A DNA stretch of 64,000 nt from positions 186,001 through 250,000 of the forward strand of contig NZ_JADYVX010000005.1 in NCBI RefSeq assembly GCF_020194175.1, in the 5' to 3' direction. Under the pieces are notes generated by a model. The model was not told the DNA's origin, ran no database searches, and saw only the letters and a program-made list of their open reading frames with translations. The stretch is from Bradyrhizobium sp. BRP22. Lineage in GTDB: Bacteria; Pseudomonadota; Alphaproteobacteria; Rhizobiales; Xanthobacteraceae. Below, one piece after another: positions 39,065-47,308 of the stretch. The position numbers were made by a program, and so were the translations under genes. The number at the start of each line of letters is the position of its first letter. Position 1 is the stretch's first letter.

Positions 39065-39745
39065 CTATCGGATGCGTTCTATGCCGGCCAGGATAAGATC
39101 GATGCCGGCAAGAAATTGTTCGCGGTCATCATGCTCGGGCAGCACTTTTGCGACTTGCCGGACGAATGGATGTTCTGCCGGATCGAGTTGCAGCCACTTC
39201 GCGGCGACGGCTCCGAGGAAGGCTTTGCGAGTCTCTGTCCTATCCGCGTCGCGCGGAAAGTGGCGCGCGCCTGCGGCGTACTGGCCGGCGAGGCCGAGGA
39301 TGAAACTCATGAGCGCGGTGGCAGCGTTGAATTGCGTGTGCTCCGGGACACCGAGCGCCTGAACCTGACGGCCGACGCCTTCCAGCATTCTCACGACCGC
39401 ATATTGCCAAGGACTACGAGAAAGCTGCCCCCCGACCCAAGGGTGGGCATGGATGGTATCAAAAAAGCCGAGGGCCATTGTGCGGATCACGTCCTGTGGA
39501 CTCGATCCTCTCACTGCATCAGCCATGACGCCGGCGATGATATGGTCCGCGGCCGCCGCAAGCAGATCGTTCTTGTCGGCGACGTGCCAGTAGATTGCTC
39601 CACTTCCGGTTGCCAGATGCGCCGCGAGGGCGCGGAACGTTAAAGCGTCCTCGCCCGCGCGATCGAGGAGCTCGATTGCGGCCTCGACGATCCGGGTCTT
39701 CGAGAGTGCTTCCCTACGCCGTTCGGTTCGAATCCTGTTTGTCAT
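39065..39745 (-). CDS. TetR-family transcriptional repressor
   Basis: A 226-residue regulator. The N-terminal helix-turn-helix spans about residues 14-58 (SKTRIVEAAIELLDRAGEDA, FRALAAHLATGSGAIYWHV). The ligand-binding C-terminal half includes AHPWVGGQLSRSPWQY and ends with DREQFLAGIDLILAGIERIR. The start at 39745 is preferred to 39781 because the longer start falls inside the operator. It is divergent from a TetX-like monooxygenase gene across an 85-base region holding two palindromes, so it is likely to control both itself and that gene, with the monooxygenase substrate or a related compound as inducer. Confidence 0.9.
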   Translation of the reverse strand: MTNRIRTERRREALSKTRIVEAAIELLDRAGEDALTFRALAAHLATGSGAIYWHVADKNDLLAAAADHIIAGVMADAVRGSSPQDVIRTMALGFFDTIHAHPWVGGQLSRSPWQYAVVRMLEGVGRQVQALGVPEHTQFNAATALMSFILGLAGQYAAGARHFPRDADRTETRKAFLGAVAAKWLQLDPAEHPFVRQVAKVLPEHDDREQFLAGIDLILAGIERIR

Positions 39746-39761
39746 AACGCTCAGCTTGACA

Positions 39762-39811
39762 TGATTGGAACAACGTTCCAATCAATAGCAAATGGAACAT
39801 CGTTCCAATCA
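39762..39811. promoter_or_regulatory. Two TetR-type operator copies between divergent genes
   Basis: TGGAACAACGTTCCA (39766-39780) and TGGAACATCGTTCCA (39793-39807) are near-identical palindromes 27 bases apart. The first is extended to TGATTGGAAC...GTTCCAATCA. They lie within the intergenic region of the TetR gene and the TetX-like gene, where they would overlap both promoters. Confidence 0.8.
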
Positions 39812-39830
39812 GCGTAGAGAGAGCCTTATT

Positions 39831-41009
39831 ATGACCTCCGTGACGATCGTCGGTGCGGGCCTTGGCGGCCTTGTCCTGGCGCGTGTCCTCCATATTCACG
39901 GCATTCCCGCGACGATCTACGAAGCTGAGTCTTCGGCGGAAGCCCGGACGCAAGGCGGCCAGCTCGACATCCACGAGCACGACGGACAGGCAGCGCTCGC
40001 TGCGGCCGGTCTCGTCGAGGAATTTCGCGCGATCATCCACGAGGGCGGCCAAGCTACGCGCGTGCTCGACCGACATGGCGGAGTTCTGTTTGAGGAGCCC
40101 GACAACGGTGCAGGAGGCCGGCCCGAGGTTCTTCGAGGCGATCTGCGACGCATCCTCCTCGATGCCTTGCCGCCGGATACGATCCGTTGGGGAAAGAAGC
40201 TCAGCAGCGTCTCAGCATTCGGCGACGGCCGGCACGAGCTGACCTTTGCCGACGGGTCGGTTACGATTAGCGGGCTTCTCGTCGGTGCCGATGGCGCTTG
40301 GTCGAAAGTCAGGCCCCTGCTTTCCAAGGCGGAGCCCGAATATATCGGCACATCGTTCGTCGAAACTTATCTCTACGACGCCGACGAGCGGCACCTTGCG
40401 GCCGCCGAAGCGGTCGGCGGCGGCACCATGGCTGCGTCCGCGCCGGGACAGGCGATTTTCGCCCATCGCGAGGCCGGAAACATTCTTCACGCATACACCG
40501 CGCTGAACCGCCCCGCCGGTTGGTTCACTGCCATCGACTTCAGCGACGCCGCCGCTGCGACAGCGAGGATCGCCGCCGAGTTCGAAGGATGGGCGCCGGC
40601 ACTCACCGCGCTGATCACCAAAAGCGAGGCTGCACCGGTCCTCCGCATGCTCCATACCCTTCCGACGCGACACCGATGGAGCCGCGTGCCGGGGGCAACC
40701 CTTCTCGGAGACGCCGCACACCTGGCGCCACCGGCCGGAGAGGGCGCGAATCTTGCGATGCTCGACGGTGCCGAACTGGGAGCGGCGATCGCGGCGCACC
40801 CCGACGTTATAGAGGCGGCGATCGCCGCCTATGAAGCAACGATGTTCCCGCGCAGCGAGTCAGCCGCGGCGGACGCGCACCAGATCCTGGCGGTCCTTCT
40901 CGGCGATCGCGCACCTTTCAGCCTCATCGATTTCTTCACCGGCGCTCGAGCAGAACCGGAAAAGCGCCGCGCATCTCCGACGCAAGCCACTTCAGGAACA
41001 AACCCTTGA
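39831..41009 (+). CDS. FAD-dependent monooxygenase, TetX-like
   Basis: A 392-residue flavoprotein of the TetX/PHBH group. The dinucleotide fold is VTIVGAGLGGLVLARVL at the N-terminus, the GADG motif is in GLLVGADGAWSKVR, and the GD motif is in LLGDAAHLAPPAGEGANLAMLDG. TetX itself hydroxylates tetracyclines, but many relatives act on other aromatics, so drug inactivation is only a possibility. The start at 39831 lies 24 bases after the second operator. The next monooxygenase gene begins at the TTG that overlaps its stop. Confidence 0.88.
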   Translation: MTSVTIVGAGLGGLVLARVLHIHGIPATIYEAESSAEARTQGGQLDIHEHDGQAALAAAGLVEEFRAIIHEGGQATRVLDRHGGVLFEEPDNGAGGRPEVLRGDLRRILLDALPPDTIRWGKKLSSVSAFGDGRHELTFADGSVTISGLLVGADGAWSKVRPLLSKAEPEYIGTSFVETYLYDADERHLAAAEAVGGGTMAASAPGQAIFAHREAGNILHAYTALNRPAGWFTAIDFSDAAAATARIAAEFEGWAPALTALITKSEAAPVLRMLHTLPTRHRWSRVPGATLLGDAAHLAPPAGEGANLAMLDGAELGAAIAAHPDVIEAAIAAYEATMFPRSESAAADAHQILAVLLGDRAPFSLIDFFTGARAEPEKRRASPTQATSGTNP

Positions 41010-42574
41010 CCTATGATGTCGTGATCGCCGGAGCCGGACCCGTTGGCCTGTTTCTCGCCTGCGAGCTGCGTCTTGCGGACCTTTCGGTCTTGGTGTTGGA
41101 ACAGGCTGAAGACCCAAGCTCCCCGTTGAAAGGGCCTCCATTTGGCCTGCGAGGCCTTTCGGCATCCAGTCTCGAGGCGTTCTATCGGCGCGGGTTGCTG
41201 GACGACATTCACAGGATGTCGGCTACCAGCCCGCTCATCGAAGCCTTTTACCGGCGCGGCGAGCACGGCGGCATCGCCGTCCCGCATTGGGCGCAAATGC
41301 AACAGTCACGAAGGCCCGCCGGCCATTTCGCCGGCATCCAGTTCTTCCATGACGATATCGATGCTTCGAAATGGTCGTGGCGTCTGCCGAGTCCTGCCGG
41401 CGCCCGCATCGCAGTCTATATGGAGTCTCTCGAATCCGTCCTGGCCAACCGAGCAGGCGCGATCGGCGTCGAGCTCCGGCGCGGCCTCGGCCTCGATAGC
41501 TTCGACCAGTCGAACGAAAGCGTAACCGTCCGCGCTGGCGGCGAGACCTTTCGCGCAAGCTGGCTCGTCGGCTGCGACGGCGGCCGCAGCACGGTGCGCA
41601 GGGCCGGCGGCTTCGAATTCGTCGGCACCGATCCCGAATTCACCGGCTATTCCGTCGAGGTCGATCTCGCCGATCCAGACAAGCTTCAGCCGGGTCAGCA
41701 CTACGCACCGGCGGGCATCTACACCTTTGCCCGCCCCGGCACGATCGCCATGGCCGATTTCGATGGGGGTGCCTTCCACCGCACCCAGCCGGTTACGCTT
41801 GATCACGTGCAGGCGGTCCTGCGCCGCGTCTCGGGCACCGATGTCACCCTCACCGCGCTCAAGCTCGCCACCACCTGGACCGATCGCGCTTATCAGGCAA
41901 CCGCGTACCGAAAGGGGCGGGTGCTGCTCGCCGGCGACGCCGCGCACATCCATTCGCCTTTAGGCGGCCAGGGCCTCAATCTCGGGCTCGGCGACGCGAT
42001 GAACCTTGGCTGGAAGCTAGCCGCAACCATTCGGGGCGATGCGCCGGCAGCTCTGCTCGACAGTTATTTCGACGAACGCCATCCCGTGGGAGCAGCCGTT
42101 CTTGACTGGTCGCGCGCCCAGGTCGCGATCATGCGGCCGAGTCGAAGTTCGCGCGCGCTCGAAGCGATCATCCGCGATCTAATCGGCACACGCGATGGAG
42201 CGACCTATTTTGCCGAGCGCGTTTGGGGTGTTTCCCTGCGCTATGATCTCGGCGATGGCCACCCGATCGTCGGTCGCAGCCTCCCCGATTTCGAACTGGC
42301 CGACGGGAGGAAAGTCGGCGCGCTATTTAAGGCGGATAAAGGCATGTTCCTGGACTTTGACGCCGGCGCGCCGCTTGAAGCGCTTGCAAGCCGCTGGCGA
42401 GACAAAATCATGTATGTCGCCAGTGAGGCCAAGGATCGACTGGGCTTGAGCGCAGTGCTTGTGCGCCCCGACGGCGTCGTCGCTTGGGCCAGTGATGGCT
42501 CTCCCGACCTTGAGAAGGCTGGCGAAGCGGCGTCGCGATGGTTCGGCGAGCCCAAGATGCGTAGATCGGCGTGA
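41006..42574 (+). CDS. FAD-dependent monooxygenase with thioredoxin-like C-terminal domain
   Basis: A 522-residue flavin monooxygenase of the same type as the gene at 37360. It starts TYDVVIAGAGPVGLFLACEL, has VGCDGGRSTVRR and LLAGDAAHIHSPLGGQGLN, and ends with a thioredoxin-like segment (VLVRPDGVVAWASD). The TTG start is inferred from the 4-base TTGA overlap with the preceding stop and an AGGA ribosome site. It is therefore the second gene of the TetR-controlled unit. Three monooxygenases in 5 kb suggest a pathway acting on an aromatic compound or antibiotic. Confidence 0.88.
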   Translation: MTYDVVIAGAGPVGLFLACELRLADLSVLVLEQAEDPSSPLKGPPFGLRGLSASSLEAFYRRGLLDDIHRMSATSPLIEAFYRRGEHGGIAVPHWAQMQQSRRPAGHFAGIQFFHDDIDASKWSWRLPSPAGARIAVYMESLESVLANRAGAIGVELRRGLGLDSFDQSNESVTVRAGGETFRASWLVGCDGGRSTVRRAGGFEFVGTDPEFTGYSVEVDLADPDKLQPGQHYAPAGIYTFARPGTIAMADFDGGAFHRTQPVTLDHVQAVLRRVSGTDVTLTALKLATTWTDRAYQATAYRKGRVLLAGDAAHIHSPLGGQGLNLGLGDAMNLGWKLAATIRGDAPAALLDSYFDERHPVGAAVLDWSRAQVAIMRPSRSSRALEAIIRDLIGTRDGATYFAERVWGVSLRYDLGDGHPIVGRSLPDFELADGRKVGALFKADKGMFLDFDAGAPLEALASRWRDKIMYVASEAKDRLGLSAVLVRPDGVVAWASDGSPDLEKAGEAASRWFGEPKMRRSA

Positions 42575-42693
42575 ACCAAGCAATGCTACGTTGGCCCAGA
42601 ACTTTGCCGAAGGCGCCTGTCGGCATGTGACATGTAGAACGCCATTCCGACGATCCAGTCACCTTCCGCTCACTATACTACGCTATACTTTGA

Positions 42694-42787
42694 TGGCGGA
42701 GACGGAGGGATTCGAACCCTCGATAGGGCTTTACAACCCTATAACGGTTTAGCAAACCGCCGCCTTCAGCCACTCGGCCACGTCTCC
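42694..42787 (-). tRNA. tRNA-Ser (anticodon GCT)
   Basis: The minus strand begins GGAGACGTGGCCGAGTGG and ends CGTCTCC, discriminator G, then an encoded CCA. The acceptor stem GGAGACG/CGTCTCC is perfect. The anticodon loop TTTGCTAAA gives GCT, the T arm has GGTTCGAATCC, and the long variable arm TAGGG...CCCTA is that of a class II tRNA. The length is 94 bases including CCA. Confidence 0.97.
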
Positions 42788-43222
42788 GGCAGCGCCGATA
42801 TGCCCGAGGTGCGGGCGAGCCGCAAGCGGCAGATTCAGGAGACACCGGACTGTGCGCTGGCGACGGCGGCGGAGGCCTGATTGCCCTGTGGATAACATCC
42901 ACACGCGAGTCAACCGGATCACCCGGCGCCGGAACCGGAGCCACGAAATAACTTGAATTATTTCAATCAGTTCTGTCAGAAACCTGCTTTGCGATGACAA
43001 GGCGGGCTCCATGGTTGGCTTGCCGGAGCTGAGCCTTAGCATTGCCGGCCTTGAGGAATAGCGTGAACTTCTGCCCGGGCGGTCGCAAAACCCGGAGTTC
43101 CCTGTTCCTGAAATCGGCTGCCGGCGGCGATGAAAGCTCCGACGGGCCGGCCGGGAATCCGGTCGAAAGCTCTACCGCCAGCACGCGGAGCAGTCCCACA
43201 CCGCCCTTTCAGGGAGCGCCAC
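42788..43222. other. Intergenic region between the tRNA-Ser and the DUF1186 gene
   Basis: About 435 bases. It includes a short minus-strand frame at 42963-43199 (from a GTG) with no recognisable family, and an AT-rich patch near 42945-42965. It probably holds the tRNA promoter on the minus strand and the promoter of the downstream gene. Confidence 0.45.
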
Positions 43223-44185
43223 ATGCGCAAGGAAGAGTTCGAAGCGATTCTCAGCGGCGGCGAAGGCGGCGTCGATGTCGGACCGATTGAAGATCAGCTT
43301 TTCCTGCTCGCGACCGAACGACGCTTGCCGGATCTGGCGGTTGCGCAGTGCGCGGTCATGATAGAGGAATCCGCCCCTGCTCTGCTTGACGTGCTCGAGC
43401 GCGCGGCGCGCGCAGCACCGCTGACGAAAGAAGATGAGATACTGCTCTTCCGCGGGCTCTATATTCTCGGTGGCGGCCAACAGACTCAAGCCTTCCAGCC
43501 GTTGCTACGTCTGTTGCGCCTGCCGACGCGCGAGATAGATCGTCTCCTTGGCGATCTCGTCACCCAGGACCTCTCGCGGATAGCGGCCGGCACTTTCGAT
43601 GGTGATGCCGACGCGCTCTTTGGCGTCATCGCCGACGCTTCCGTGGACCAGTACGTCCGTGACGCCTTGCTCGGTGCAGCGACGTTCCTCACCTGGAATG
43701 GCCAGATCAAGCGCGAGCAGACGAAGGACTGGCTCGTGCGTTTTTTCAACGATCGGCTTGCCGAACCGGACGACGAGGCCTGGAGGGGCTGGCTGCAGTC
43801 GATCGCGTTGCTCGGCTTGCGCGAGCTCGAGCCGCTGGCTGATGATGCCTTCAAGGCAGGCCTTGCTCCGGATTTCTCGTATGACCGAGAGGATTTCGAT
43901 CAGGATCTGCGTGAGGCCGAGCAGCGCCCTGATGATATCGAGCGCTTCAGGGAGCGCCGGCTCGGCCTGATCGAAGACAGCCTCGAGGCACTGCAGTGGA
44001 CCGACTACGTGGGCGACGAACTGCAGGATGAAGAGGATCCCTTCACCGGCGAGCCGCTCGACCTCCTGGACTGGATGCCATTGGAGCCGGTCAGGAATCC
44101 GATGCGGAATGTCGGCCGCAACGACCCCTGCCCCTGTGGCAGCGGCAAGAAGGCCAAGAAATGCTGTCTTGCCCGCAAGGACTGA
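43223..44185 (+). CDS. DUF1186-type protein with C-terminal SEC-C metal-binding motif
   Basis: A 320-residue protein. Most of it is helical and resembles HEAT-like DUF1186 proteins (EILLFRGLYILGGGQQTQAF, LPTREIDRLLGD). The last 25 residues are a zinc-binding SEC-C motif (GRNDPCPCGSGKKAKKCC), as found at the C-terminus of SecA. The start at 43223 has AGGGAG upstream. The molecular role is unknown; SEC-C usually mediates protein or ribosome binding. Confidence 0.82.
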   Translation: MRKEEFEAILSGGEGGVDVGPIEDQLFLLATERRLPDLAVAQCAVMIEESAPALLDVLERAARAAPLTKEDEILLFRGLYILGGGQQTQAFQPLLRLLRLPTREIDRLLGDLVTQDLSRIAAGTFDGDADALFGVIADASVDQYVRDALLGAATFLTWNGQIKREQTKDWLVRFFNDRLAEPDDEAWRGWLQSIALLGLRELEPLADDAFKAGLAPDFSYDREDFDQDLREAEQRPDDIERFRERRLGLIEDSLEALQWTDYVGDELQDEEDPFTGEPLDLLDWMPLEPVRNPMRNVGRNDPCPCGSGKKAKKCCLARKD

Positions 44186-44233
44186 CGCGCTCGGACTGCT
44201 CCTTGGGACCACGGCATCTCTGCAAACAGCCGC

Positions 44234-44899
44234 TCAGCCGATCCGCATCGAAAGCTCGACGTCCTCACCGAACGGCGTGGACATGTAGCCGTTTGCAGGT
44301 GAGCGCACGCGCGCCAGGTAGTCGGGGCTGTAATCGGCGTTGTCGGCAACGATGAAGGCGCCGGGCCTGAGGCGGCTTTCCACACGGCTCAGTATCTCGG
44401 GATAGAGCGCCTTGGCGCCGTCGAGCAGCAGCAGGTCGATCGTGTCGGGCAGATCGATGCCTAGCGTCTGCAGCGCGTCGCCCTCTCGGATCTCGACGAG
44501 GTCGATGAGACCGCCAGCAGTCAGATTATCCCGCGCCCGCGCCACCTTGGACGGTTCGAACTCGCTGGTGATCAGGCGGCCGCCGCCATTGTCCCGCAGA
44601 GCTGCAGCGAGGTGCAGGGTCGAAATGCCGAACGAGGCGCCGAACTCGACGATCGTCCGCGCGCCGGAGCCTCGCGCCAGCATGTAAAGCAGCGCGCCGG
44701 TCTCTCGTGATACGGCGAGCGGAAAATCTTTTAGGCGGCCGTAGAAGTCGAGGTAATCGGTCTTGCTCCGCATCAGGCGCGAATGCTCTTCGGGCGAGAG
44801 ATCCGCCACGGCAGGGCTCGCCGTTGGCGACGACGCATCGGCCTGTTCGAACAAGCGATCCAGCAGGGGCGCAAGCGGAGCGGTGGTCAGGGTGGTCAT
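44234..44899 (-). CDS. SAM-dependent O-methyltransferase (class I)
   Basis: A 221-residue methyltransferase of the catechol/caffeoyl-CoA O-methyltransferase type. Motif I is TIVEFGASFGISTLHLA near residue 82, the acidic SAM contact is in LITSEFEPSKVARAR, and DLLLLDGAKALYPEIL provides the metal and substrate face. The start at 44899 is placed by the loss of conserved sequence upstream. It is divergent from a TetR gene across a long palindrome, so it is probably repressed by that protein. The substrate is unknown. Confidence 0.85.
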   Translation of the reverse strand: MTTLTTAPLAPLLDRLFEQADASSPTASPAVADLSPEEHSRLMRSKTDYLDFYGRLKDFPLAVSRETGALLYMLARGSGARTIVEFGASFGISTLHLAAALRDNGGGRLITSEFEPSKVARARDNLTAGGLIDLVEIREGDALQTLGIDLPDTIDLLLLDGAKALYPEILSRVESRLRPGAFIVADNADYSPDYLARVRSPANGYMSTPFGEDVELSMRIG

Positions 44900-44942
44900 G
44901 TAAGTCTCCGGTCTGTGGTCAGCGCGGTCTTGCGCTCGACCA

Positions 44943-44970
44943 GGAAATACGACTAATTCGTCGCATTTCC
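44943..44970. promoter_or_regulatory. 28-bp palindrome, probable TetR operator
   Basis: GGAAATACGAC and GTCGCATTTCC are 11-base arms with one mismatch around TAATTC. It lies 43 bases upstream of the methyltransferase start and 24 bases upstream of the TetR start. Confidence 0.7.
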
Positions 44971-44994
44971 TATTCGCGTTCCCAGGCCCGCTCC

Positions 44995-45627
44995 ATGACC
45001 GATCGACGAAGTGCCCGGATTTCCTCACGAAAACAGCCCAAACAAGCCCGCTCGACGGAGCTCGTCGCCGCCATTTTGGACGCTGCTATTCAGGTTTTGG
45101 CAAAGGAAGGCGCGCAGCGCTTCACCACGGCGCGGGTGGCCGAGAAGGCGGGAGTAAGCATCGGGTCGCTGTATCAGTACTTCCCGAACAAGGCGGCGAT
45201 TCTGTTCCGGCTCCAGAGCGACGAATGGCGGCAGACCACCGACCTGCTGCGCGGAATCCTTGAGGACGTCCAGAGACCGCCGCTCGAACGGCTGCGCGCC
45301 CTGGTCCACACCTTCCTTCGCTCGGAGTGCGATGAAGCCGCGATGCGTGTAGCGCTCAATGACGCCGCCCCGCTCTATCGCGACGCGCCCGAGGCTCGGG
45401 AGGTGAAGACATCGGGAGCACGCATTGTTCAAGTCTTCATGCAAGAGGCGTTGCCCGAGGCTTCGGAAACAACCCGCGCATTGGCCGGCGAGCTGATCAC
45501 GACGACGCTCAGCCAGGTGGGCAAGCAGTTCTCGGAGACTCCCCGCTCGTCCGCGGAGATCGAAGCCTATGCCGGCGCGATGGCCGATATGTTCTGCGCC
45601 TATCTTCAGCGCCTCGGACGCGGCTGA
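44995..45627 (+). CDS. TetR/AcrR-family transcriptional regulator
   Basis: A 210-residue regulator. The helix-turn-helix is at about residues 20-65 (ELVAAILDAAIQVLAKEGAQ, FTTARVAEKAGVSIGSLYQY, FPNKAAILF). The C-terminal half begins near EWRQTTDLLRG and suits a TetR ligand domain. The start at 44995 follows the palindrome by 24 bases; the longer frame reaching 44707 overlaps the methyltransferase gene and is unlikely. It probably represses the divergent methyltransferase gene. Confidence 0.9.
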   Translation: MTDRRSARISSRKQPKQARSTELVAAILDAAIQVLAKEGAQRFTTARVAEKAGVSIGSLYQYFPNKAAILFRLQSDEWRQTTDLLRGILEDVQRPPLERLRALVHTFLRSECDEAAMRVALNDAAPLYRDAPEAREVKTSGARIVQVFMQEALPEASETTRALAGELITTTLSQVGKQFSETPRSSAEIEAYAGAMADMFCAYLQRLGRG

Positions 45628-45700
45628 GATAAGCACCGGCGCCGGGCACCATGCACCGATCAGCCGCAACAAGGATGATTGCGACGGCGCTCCCGTCGCC

Positions 45701-45967
45701 TCAATGCGCGGTCATCCAGGCGCGGGCTTCGCGCTGCGCCGCGGCGATCTCGGCTTCCGTCATCTGCTCGGCGATTTCGCGCCGCATCGCGATGGCATCT
45801 GTGCGGCCCTTCAGGGCAGCGAGATTGAACCATTTGTGCGCCGCGACGAGGTTGACCACGCCGGAGCGGCCGCTCGCCCAGTAGAGGCCACGCTCGAACA
45901 GCACGTCCGAGATCGCGGTCGCGTCCACCGGAATGGCCGTCTCCAGATTGATATGTCCCTGAAACAT
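45701..45967 (-). CDS. Small Sel1-repeat-like protein
   Basis: An 88-residue protein with the Sel1/TPR-like segment YWASGRSGVVNLVAAHKWFN, then LAALKGRTDA and a helical tail (EAEIAAAQREARAW). Proteins of this kind are common in Rhizobiales as short solitary genes. GAAGGGGAT gives a ribosome site. Only one repeat is seen, so binding of a partner protein is the most that can be suggested. Confidence 0.8.
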   Translation of the reverse strand: MFQGHINLETAIPVDATAISDVLFERGLYWASGRSGVVNLVAAHKWFNLAALKGRTDAIAMRREIAEQMTEAEIAAAQREARAWMTAH

Positions 45968-46654
45968 TCTCGTATCCCCTTCTTATTGTTGGCCGCCCTC
46001 CCCCGAGCGCGGCCCCCGTCCACTTCTAACGCCTTGGTCCCCAACGCCGTTTGCCGGCTTGTTGGGGAGATCATGACGGCCAAATTTGAAGGGCAGTTTA
46101 AGTATCGCGATGAACGGCATGTAAACGCGCGGGGCGCAGCCGGTTCCCGGAATCCGAGAAGTGCCTGCAGCACAACGGTTTATGCTCAATCGTGAAGTCC
46201 GGTTTACCCTGGCGGTTGGCGGAACGATAACCATCGCGGGCAAACACCGACCGGACGCAGCAGCATTGGCGCCCGCCATATCGGCGGAAAGCGAGGCGGT
46301 CATGCAAAGCAGATCTGGAAATAAAAAAAGCCGGCACCAGATGGCCGGCCATTGGAACGAGGGCGTCGGCGAACACGTCAGGATCAGATTTCACTGTGGG
46401 CTTTGGACCCCTGTGAAATTGCGGAGCCGAGCAGCGGTCCGCACCGAACGAAGAAAACCTGTTTCTTCTGCCGGACCGACTTCGAAAGGCGAACCCTTCT
46501 TGTAAGGCGATCCAGCCGTTTGACCTGATGTCTCGCCGACACCCTCTTTCGTCAACCGGAGCCGCCTGGGTGGATTGCTTCAGGGAAGCAGATCGTCCGA
46601 AGGTCCGGGTGACGCGCCGGCGTCAATCCGCCGGCATCCTCTCTTGGGCGAGAC
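45968..46654. other. Intergenic region between the Sel1-like gene and the lysine-rich peptide gene
   Basis: About 690 bases. Frames at 45983-46303 (minus) and 46161-46505 (plus) exist but have no ribosome site or family features. A minus-strand terminator sits at 46323-46349, leaving about 300 bases between it and the upstream lysine-rich gene. Confidence 0.5.
46323..46349 (-). terminator. Rho-independent terminator, minus strand
   Basis: GCCGGC and GCCGGC form a 6-base stem with an 8-base loop, followed on the minus strand by seven T residues (46323-46329). Confidence 0.6.
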
Positions 46655-46747
46655 TTACTTCTTCTTCTTCGCGACCTTCTTGGTCTTCTTCGCAGTCTTC
46701 TTCACTGCGCTCTTCGCCTTCTTCGCCTTCTTAGCTTTCTTCGCCAT
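46655..46747 (-). CDS. Lysine-rich 30-residue peptide (histone-H1-like)
   Basis: A 31-codon frame on the minus strand starting MAKKAKKAKKAKSAVKKTAK and ending VAKKKK; 18 of 30 residues are Lys. A strong ribosome site GGAGGG lies 4 bases from the ATG. The composition resembles the C-terminal tails of bacterial histone-H1-like and AlgP proteins, which bind nucleic acid. It is too short for usual gene callers. The chance that such a Lys-rich peptide arises with a perfect ribosome site is low, so I regard it as real, with function unknown. Confidence 0.7.
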   Translation of the reverse strand: MAKKAKKAKKAKSAVKKTAKKTKKVAKKKK

Positions 46748-47308
46748 GTTGCCCTCCAATATGAGATGGCTTTACTTCGCTGCGTGCACCCGGGAATCGA
46801 GATGCACTGCATCCCGAATACACCAACACATCGAAAAAAACAGCGTCCAGCTTAAGGAAGTGTTGATGTTACGGGGGTGTGAGAAGTGCCCGTGCGCCAG
46901 ACGGAAGCGCGACGCTGCACGCACTTAACGATGCAGGAAATGCAGCATGATCACCGTCGACACTCATCAAGGATGAAGAAAGCGCCTGTGCCACAGGCAT
47001 TTCTTGAATTCTCATTTCTTCGCGCGTGATGTCGCTGCGATGTCGGCGCGACTTGGCGCGCGAGCTGAGAACGCGTTGCACGAGCGCTGACTCGCCAATT
47101 CCGGCAACCAAAAAAAATTTCGTGGGTAAGCCGTATCCGAGGCATCTTCCCGCCGAAACGACCGTTTTCGGACGAATCGCGGTCGACCGATTCGGTTCGG
47201 GGAATGATCCCGACGCGACGATTGAAGGCGCGACGCGGGCCAGCGGACGCCTTTCGCGCATCGCGCGGAGCGCCCGCGGCGATGCTGCTCGCGTCCGCGC
47301 GCGACGTG
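46748..47308. other. Intergenic region between the lysine-rich peptide gene and gatB
   Basis: About 560 bases. The minus-strand frame 46869-47261 and the plus-strand frame 47026-47358 have no ribosome site and no family features. It should hold the promoter of the lysine-rich peptide gene. An AAAAAAAA run is at about 47110. Confidence 0.5.

Noticed and set aside
42749..43199. Minus-strand frames near the tRNA-Ser
   Set aside because: One overlaps the tRNA; the other (42963-43199) has only a GTG start and no recognisable family, so it was left out.
45983..46505. Two overlapping frames in the gap after the Sel1-like gene
   Set aside because: No ribosome sites, no conserved features, and they overlap on opposite strands.
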